DNA from: Heterocephalus glaber
Taxonomy: Eukaryota > Chordata > Mammalia > Rodentia > Bathyergidae
DNA: 64,000 nucleotides
Direction: 5' to 3'
Assembly: GCF_000247695.1 (NCBI RefSeq)
Contig: NW_004624776.1
Coordinates: 11,740,619-11,804,618 of the forward strand
This document shows, piece after piece, positions 58,459 to 64,000 of this stretch. The notes below the pieces were generated by a model, which saw nothing but the letters and a program-made list of their open reading frames with translations, was not told the origin of the DNA and made no database searches. The first letter of the stretch is position 1; every line of letters begins with the position of its first letter. The position numbers were made by a program, and so were the translations under genes.

Positions 58459-58855
58459 TTATATTTTTTGAATGTCCCCACCAAAACTCACATTGACATT
58501 TAATTCCCACTCTAGGAGGTGCTACATAAGCAGAAACAGTCCAAGTGTTGTGTTGAGAAGTGGCACCTTGGGAGGTAATTGAGGATAATTGAGGCCAAAA
58601 GGATGGGGCCTAAACCAATGGAACTGTGGCTTTATAAGAAGAGGAAGAGGAGCTGAGGGAGAATTTCTGTCTGGCCATATGAGGCCCTGTGCCACCTCAG
58701 CCCTCCAAAAAGTCCCCATCAGCAAGAGCCTCACCAGAAGCAGCCTTTCAATCCTGAAATTCCCAGCCTTCAGACCTGTGAGTCACATAAACCTTTATTC
58801 TTTATAAATTATTCAGTGTATTCAGTTATAGCAACAGAAAAAGAACTAAGAAAAT
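58459..58855 (+). mobile_element. ERVL-MaLR LTR (MST/MLT-like)
   Basis: 'ttttttgaatgtccccaccaaaactcac', 'gggaggtaattgagg', 'tcagacctgtgagtcacataaacctttattctttataaatt', 'tatagcaacagaaaaagaac'. Sense orientation. Confidence 0.8.
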
Positions 58856-59067
58856 ATTGGAAAATAGTTACCAACAAATGAATTCGGTTTGCAAGATGAT
58901 TAAAGTATGAGGAAATATAATCATGAAAAGGACAAAAGGAGTCATGGTTGTTTATCCTAAAGAAAAGGAGGCCAGGTAATGATCTAATTACTATTTAAAA
59001 TTATAAAGAACTTTAAAGATAGGATTTTTCTCAACATTAATGGAGCATTGAGTAAAACAAGATTTCA

Positions 59068-59286
59068 GCGAGGTATGTTGGCACACACCTGTAACCCCAG
59101 CACTTTGAAAGAGTGAGGCTAGAGGATCTGAAGTTTGAGCCCAGCCTGGACAGCTTAGCAATTTAGCAAGGCCCTGTCTTAAAGCATAAAATTTAAAAAG
59201 GGCTGGGGATGTAACTCAGTGTTAAATCACTTGCCTGGTATATATGAGGCCCTGGCTTCAATCCTCACTATTGCCAAAAACAAAAA
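59068..59286 (+). mobile_element. Composite B1+ID SINE
   Basis: 7SL-type left part (GGTATGTTGGCACACACC, 'gtaaccccagcactttg', 'ttgagcccagcctgg', 'aaggccctgtctt') joined by an A-rich linker to an ID-type part ('agggctggggatgtaactcag', 'gaggccctggcttcaatcc') and an AAAAC-rich tail. Confidence 0.9.
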
Positions 59287-59454
59287 CAAAACAATGAAAC
59301 AAAAACCAGAATTTTTCTAGTTGAATAAATGAAAATGCTTTAAATGAATATAATTGGGATGATAACATTTTGATTTATTATTTTTCTGAGTTCATAGACA
59401 AGGCATTTTAAGAAATTCCTTAACTTGCTAAAATACCCACAGCTAGTATTCTAA

Positions 59455-59620
59455 TCACCATTGTACACCCAAGTGCCTAGCACTATGCCTGGCAAATATT
59501 TTGTGCTCAGTAGACACTTATTTATTGAATATAGTCTAAAGATGTTAGAACTAGGATTTGACTCCAGATCTGCTAGACTCCAAAGGCCAAGCCTTAAGCA
59601 CTAGATGACACTTTGGGCGA
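59455..59620. mobile_element. L2 3' end followed by MIR relic
   Basis: 'gtacacccaagtgcctagcactatgcctggcaaat', 'gtagacacttatttattgaat' is the L2 3' end on +. It is followed by antisense MIR ('gaactaggatttgactccagatctgc'). Confidence 0.65.
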
Positions 59621-60929
59621 TGTGCACTCACCACTCCAGATATCTTAAAGATCAAGGTGATGCAAACAGCAGCTACTCCCTTGGCAATGGGACATGAGCC
59701 TTGGCCCTGCCGTCAGCTTTCCTGCTGAGCACAATGTGGCACACTTCGGTGTGCTCAGCGTTTCTACAGTTCTCCCTCTCAAGGTTTCAGTTTGTTTGGT
59801 TTTAGTCTCGTGCTGTCAACTGTAATCTGAAAATATTAAGTGGCAAATTCCTGAAATAAATAATTCATAAGTTTTAAACAACATTTATTATAGTACATAT
59901 GTGTTATAATTCCTCTATGCTTATTATTGCTTGTTGTTATTCTCTTACCATGCCTACCTTATAAACTTTATCACAGGTAAGTATGCGTAAGAAGACATAG
60001 TACAGTTAGGGTTCAGCAATATCTGTGGTTTCAGGCATCCTCTGGGTGCCCTGGGACATGCCCCATGATTAGGGGACTCTACCACCCAGTCAAGGGAAGA
60101 GTCCACGGTACCAATGTCACCTGCTCCCCAGTCCTTCGTGAGGAAGCCTCTTCCCTAACCTCACCTCTGTCCGGTGAAGGGAGCTTCTTGTGCTCTTCAT
60201 CCCTCAGTGATAGTCACTCCTCACACCCCTTCCAGAGGGGAGTTCCCTTCCTTGCTCCTCTTGACTCTCCAGCCTGTCCTTCACAGCACCAGCTGCCCCA
60301 CAGGCCCTGGATCCTGGTCTACCCCACATCCTGAGTTTAGAGAAACAGTCACCTTCCGAGAGCAGGTCTCATCAGGGAGAGTCTCTAGCAGCAGCTGAAG
60401 AAATGGCTTTTACTCCTGGTCCCCTTATTTAATAGTATGTAGTCCTTACTGTGGAGATAGGAAAACATTTCCTTCAGCTGGAGCCCACACAAGCCTCCTG
60501 GTAGCACCTCCCTCATCCCTCAGTTACCTTGGACTCATCATGAGCGTCTCCCACATCTCCAGCCTCTGGTATATTGGAAGTAGGCAGGTTCCTCATGAAG
60601 AATAGGAGTTCACTGCCTGAGCCTGGAAGACCTGTCAAAGCCCAGCCCTGGGTTTCTCTCCTGGGCTCCCATTGGCCAGTGAGGTGCACACAGTGTCGGG
60701 AGGAAATGAAGAGTTGGTGGGCAAGTGTAACATCACATTGTAACCAGAGAGGACGGGCGGTTTTATTTTCTAAATCATCCTCTGTGGTTGACATTCAGTT
60801 GAAAATCTGGGCTTAGAAATGTTGGTGACAGAAGGGTACACAGGTGATTTTGCCCTTAGCGTGGCTCTCATAAAATCTGAGAGCTGAACTGCCTCTAACA
60901 CCTGCCTCTGGTTGATCTTCAGTATGTAT
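59621..60929. other. Gene-free, unassigned
   Basis: 60060-60400 and 60500-60800 are GC-richer with overlapping frames below 100 codons and no domain. No repeat recognised. Confidence 0.35.
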
Positions 60930-60940
60930 TCCAGGTGGCG

Positions 60941-61039
60941 TTTTTTTTTTTTTTTTTTTTTTTTTGGTACCGGGGATCGAACTCAAGTCCTTGTGCTTGT
61001 GCAGCAGGTGGCAAAACCACTGAGCTAAATCCCTGGCCC
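60941..61039 (-). mobile_element. Very recent ID-type SINE with 25-T tract
   Basis: T25 at 60941-60965, GGTACCGGGGATCGAACTC, 'gtgcagcaggtggcaaaacc', 'actgagctaaatccctggccc'. Perfect target-site duplication TCCAGGTGGC at 60930-60939 and 61040-61049. Confidence 0.95.
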
Positions 61040-61049
61040 TCCAGGTGGC

Positions 61050-63189
61050 TTTTCTGTACCCCATGACATGAGACATAGGGCTCACAGGATCTTCAAGTCC
61101 TTGTTACTTTTATTTCCAATTCTTCTGAAGCAGCCAAGTTTGCTTGTAGTAGTTGGTGCCAAGGCAGTGTTGTCTTTGTAGAGAACACATGAGACTGTGC
61201 CTTAAAGTCAAAGAGAAGCAGAACCCAGCTCAGCACATGTGGCAGGTGATATTCCCAGGTGAGACACTCCTGTGCCCGGCTACCTGCACTGATGCCGTAA
61301 CTCCTCTGGTTTCAGTGTCACTCAAGAAGGCCAGTGAGGATAACAATCACTCTGGAGATCACCTTGGAGCTGTCTTACACAGATTTTAATAATTCAGGCT
61401 TTGGCACTTTATCGTCAGTAACATTTTCTCAGATACTCAGGTGATATGTCAAACTGACACATGAGTTACTTCTGGAACAGCAGGTAGGGCAGGGTTCATA
61501 TGTTAGTGAGAACAAGACCATTTTGCAGGATGAAGCTTTTCAAGGCAGGGCAATAGGAGTACTCATGGCACCAGACCCCAGGAGCCAGGGGGCTGAGCTG
61601 AATTTTGGACAAGGCATGGGAGCATCTAGGTGACTGATGTGTAATCACATGTTCTCCCAACCTCCACACCCATGAAGGTCTATGCTTTGCACTCACTCTC
61701 TATCTATAAAAATCCTGAGCATATGCAAGGGGCAAAGATTCTTCATGATCACCCCCACCTTCAAACCTTGGCTCCTCAAGTCCCTCTGCTCACTCAAGTC
61801 TTCCTCCTCCCCTCATCCCTACACTGGGGAGCATCTTCTTTGGAACAGGGTCGGAGAAGTGAAGAAGCCAGAGATAGGGAGAAGGAAACAAAGAAACCTT
61901 GTGGGATGCAATGGGGGACTAGCACTGAGGTGAGAGCTAGGGTGAAGGGGCCCACACAGCTGGAAACAGCAGGTCTCTTCGGAGTTGTACTGTGCATTCA
62001 GGAATGGGTTCTGCCTTCATATTCTTACGAAGATGCAAAGAAACAGAGTTGTTTAGCTTAGGGCACAGTGGGAAGTATTTATACATCATTCTTGACTTCT
62101 AAGATGTAGTGATTTAGTAAATCTAGAGACAGGCCAGATGGCTCTTGCTAACATGCTGGGTGATTTTCCTGTTGCTAAATTCAGTGGACATTTTTGAGTC
62201 TGTGTATTGCCTAAATTTGCTGCTGATTTTGACACACAGACTACTGCTTGTACCCATCCAAGTGCTCAAAACCTCCATCCAGCTCATGTGCAGGCTGGGC
62301 CTGCAATTACCACCTGCATGTTTATGACTCGCCAGGCTTCTCACAATTTAGTCCATGCTGTCTCTGTGCCACGTACTGCTCTGAAGTAGGAATGATGAAG
62401 GTACCTGCCTCACAGGATTTATTCATCAGGTGCCTTTTGAGCACTTACTGTGTGTTGGCTCCATTCAGATCTAATCACCTGGTAAACTGGGGACAAACTG
62501 ATCTCCCCTTTTTCAAAGCAGGGTTTGGTGCTGCCATGGAAGCCCCGTCATTGCTTCCCAAATAGTCCCCTGGAAGAGACTGACAGGATTCAGACAGTCT
62601 AAGTCCTGCATGGAGAAAGAAGACATTTGTTACATATTATCACAATAATATACTTGCAGTCTTGCCCCTCTAGTCCCTGGCTTTCCCCCCAAACACAGTC
62701 CAGATGGTACTTGGATGTCCCCAGCTGGTGACATGTCTATCTCCCCAGAAGACTGTGAGTTCTTCTGAGCAGGACATCCCGAGGCCCTGGCCTGGCTTGG
62801 CAGCTGTGACTGCTCTGCCCACATTCCCCTTGAGAGCCTTGGCTCTCATTTCCTGGCTGCTGCTCTTTCCTCAGGAACAGATCTTGCTCCCTGGGGCCCC
62901 CATCCCATGACAGTCAGTGGAGAAGGGCAGGTCAAGGTCCAGTCCCTTGCCTTAATTCACTATCACTCTGCAAGGTCACTGCATCCTCCACCCCACCCTA
63001 GCCTCTCAGGTCGACGGCTGGGAGTCCTTTCATACAAATCCACACTCCCATGTCCTGTTCCTGAGAACCCTACCTGGCCAGGAGGCATTCAGAGGATGTT
63101 TTTAAATAAATAAACAAACAAAAGAAATAAATAAGACAACTTCCATCACCCAGCAAGCTCCCCTGTCTGTTCTGTGGGTAGTCATTCAG
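61050..63189. other. Gene-free, mostly unassigned
   Basis: 62385-62475 has a MIR/L2-like relic ('ggtaccttgcctcacagg'-type, then 'tttgagcacttactgtgtgttggctcc'). The + frame at 61672-62061 (129 codons) has no domain. An AAATAAA-rich run sits at 63100-63135. Confidence 0.35.
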
Positions 63190-63355
63190 GTATGAACTAA
63201 GATGTACAGTGATATTATTGCAACATTGTCTGCAGTTACAAAGTGGGGGAGGTTGAAGTGGAAACAAGCTAAATTTCCACTAGGAGAATCAGGGACATTA
63301 CCCATTCCTTACATCCAGTGGAATGTGATGCAGTCACCAAAGCTTAAAAGCAATG
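63190..63355 (+). mobile_element. Ancient L1M 3' fragment
   Basis: 'gatattattgcaacattgtc', 'gtggaaacaagctaaatttcc', 'ttacatccagtggaatgtgatgcag': the spacing of the old-L1 ORF2 end. Confidence 0.6.
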
Positions 63356-63407
63356 TCCTTACTAAAGCAGTCACGGGCCACCGTAACATAGGTCTGGAGT
63401 GGGGTTC

Positions 63408-63515
63408 AGGGACCTTGGTAACTCACCCAGGACCCACAGTGGGCAGGCAGCACAGTCTGGATTTGAATCCAATTCCTGTCTATTCAAGTTCTTTCTATCA
63501 TGCGCCACATTGAAC
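63408..63515 (-). mobile_element. MIR SINE fragment
   Basis: 'ttggtaactcacccaggacc', 'acagtctggatttgaatccaattcctg': antisense MIR core. Confidence 0.65.
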
Positions 63516-64000
63516 CTTTCAAAGTCCACTGATACAGAGTTGAACACAGCCAGAGAGATGTACAAAATCAGATTCTCTAGCATGACGTGCACATAGTAGG
63601 TATTCACATATAATGGATTTACATGAATTATGCAAAAGATTAAGGTTTCATAAGTGAGACAGTAACTAGAGAGAGCTTGTGTTCTTGACTTGCTATATAG
63701 ATTAAAATAAAGAGCACAAGGCTATACAAATACAGCTATGGTGGTCTAAATACTGTCTTTAGGGAAAAATAAAACACAGCCTAAAAATAGTCCCCTGTAT
63801 CAGCCAGTTGCTCAGAGTGCTGGCCACCCACTCCGCCCCAACTGACAGCTTACAATAGCCCAACACTATAGTTGAGGGTGCCGTTGTTCAACACTCATTG
63901 TACCTATTAGGAGTAGCCGTGATTAAAGTCTCACTGAGACTATTAGGATGCGATCTGTATGCTTCTGAAAACAGCCTGTAGGGAGAGTGCAATTTGGAGC
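63516..64000. other. Gene-free, unassigned
   Basis: No repeat family or exon recognised before the window ends. Confidence 0.3.

Noticed and set aside
1..64000. CRISPR arrays, operons or bacterial-type systems
   Set aside because: The window is clearly mammalian nuclear DNA; no regularly spaced repeats or clustered genes exist.

Overview
The window is euchromatic nuclear DNA from a placental mammal, most likely a rodent. It holds one recognisable protein-coding gene, GPR12, in a long repeat-rich gene desert. The rodent call rests on a young tRNA-derived (ID-type) SINE family with box A and box B, a 7SL-derived B1-like SINE (43998-44130), and composite B1+ID elements (about 36064-36272, 38456-38580, 59068-59286). 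I associate composites of that kind with the squirrel/dormouse/mountain-beaver side of rodents. The common young SINE ends its head in GTACC before the A tail and is not the squirrel form I know, so I do not name a species. Layout: 1-31 kb is desert built from L1, MaLR LTR, MIR and CR1/L2-like fragments, microsatellites and a few repeat-poor blocks that could be regulatory. About 31.26-32.18 kb is a strong CpG island, the presumed GPR12 promoter and non-coding first exon. The single-exon GPR12 reading frame follows at 32473-33477 (+), with a short 3' UTR and AATAAA signals at 33826 and 34009. From 34 to 51 kb there is more desert with SINEs, an L1 3' end, MER5-type DNA-transposon remnants, a further DNA-transposon-like relic cut by a SINE (about 41.43-41.96 kb), and a repeat-free AT-rich block at 47.2-47.9 kb. 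A nearly full-length but inactivated L1 lies on the minus strand at about 51.2-57.9 kb, with two SINEs inside it. From 58 to 64 kb there is a MaLR LTR, a composite SINE, L2/MIR relics and a very recent-looking SINE with a 25-T tract (60941-61039). How it works together: GPR12 is a constitutively active Gs-coupled orphan receptor in its family, so the only gene product inferred here is a brain/oocyte-type cAMP-raising GPCR. The desert is a plausible home for distal enhancers, but none can be proven from one sequence. No tRNA, rRNA, CRISPR or prokaryotic-type system was seen, and I found no convincing evidence of an undescribed multi-gene system. The most unusual single structure is a perfect 35-bp-arm palindrome at 27617-27696, where the end of an MST-type LTR has been copied back in inverted orientation.
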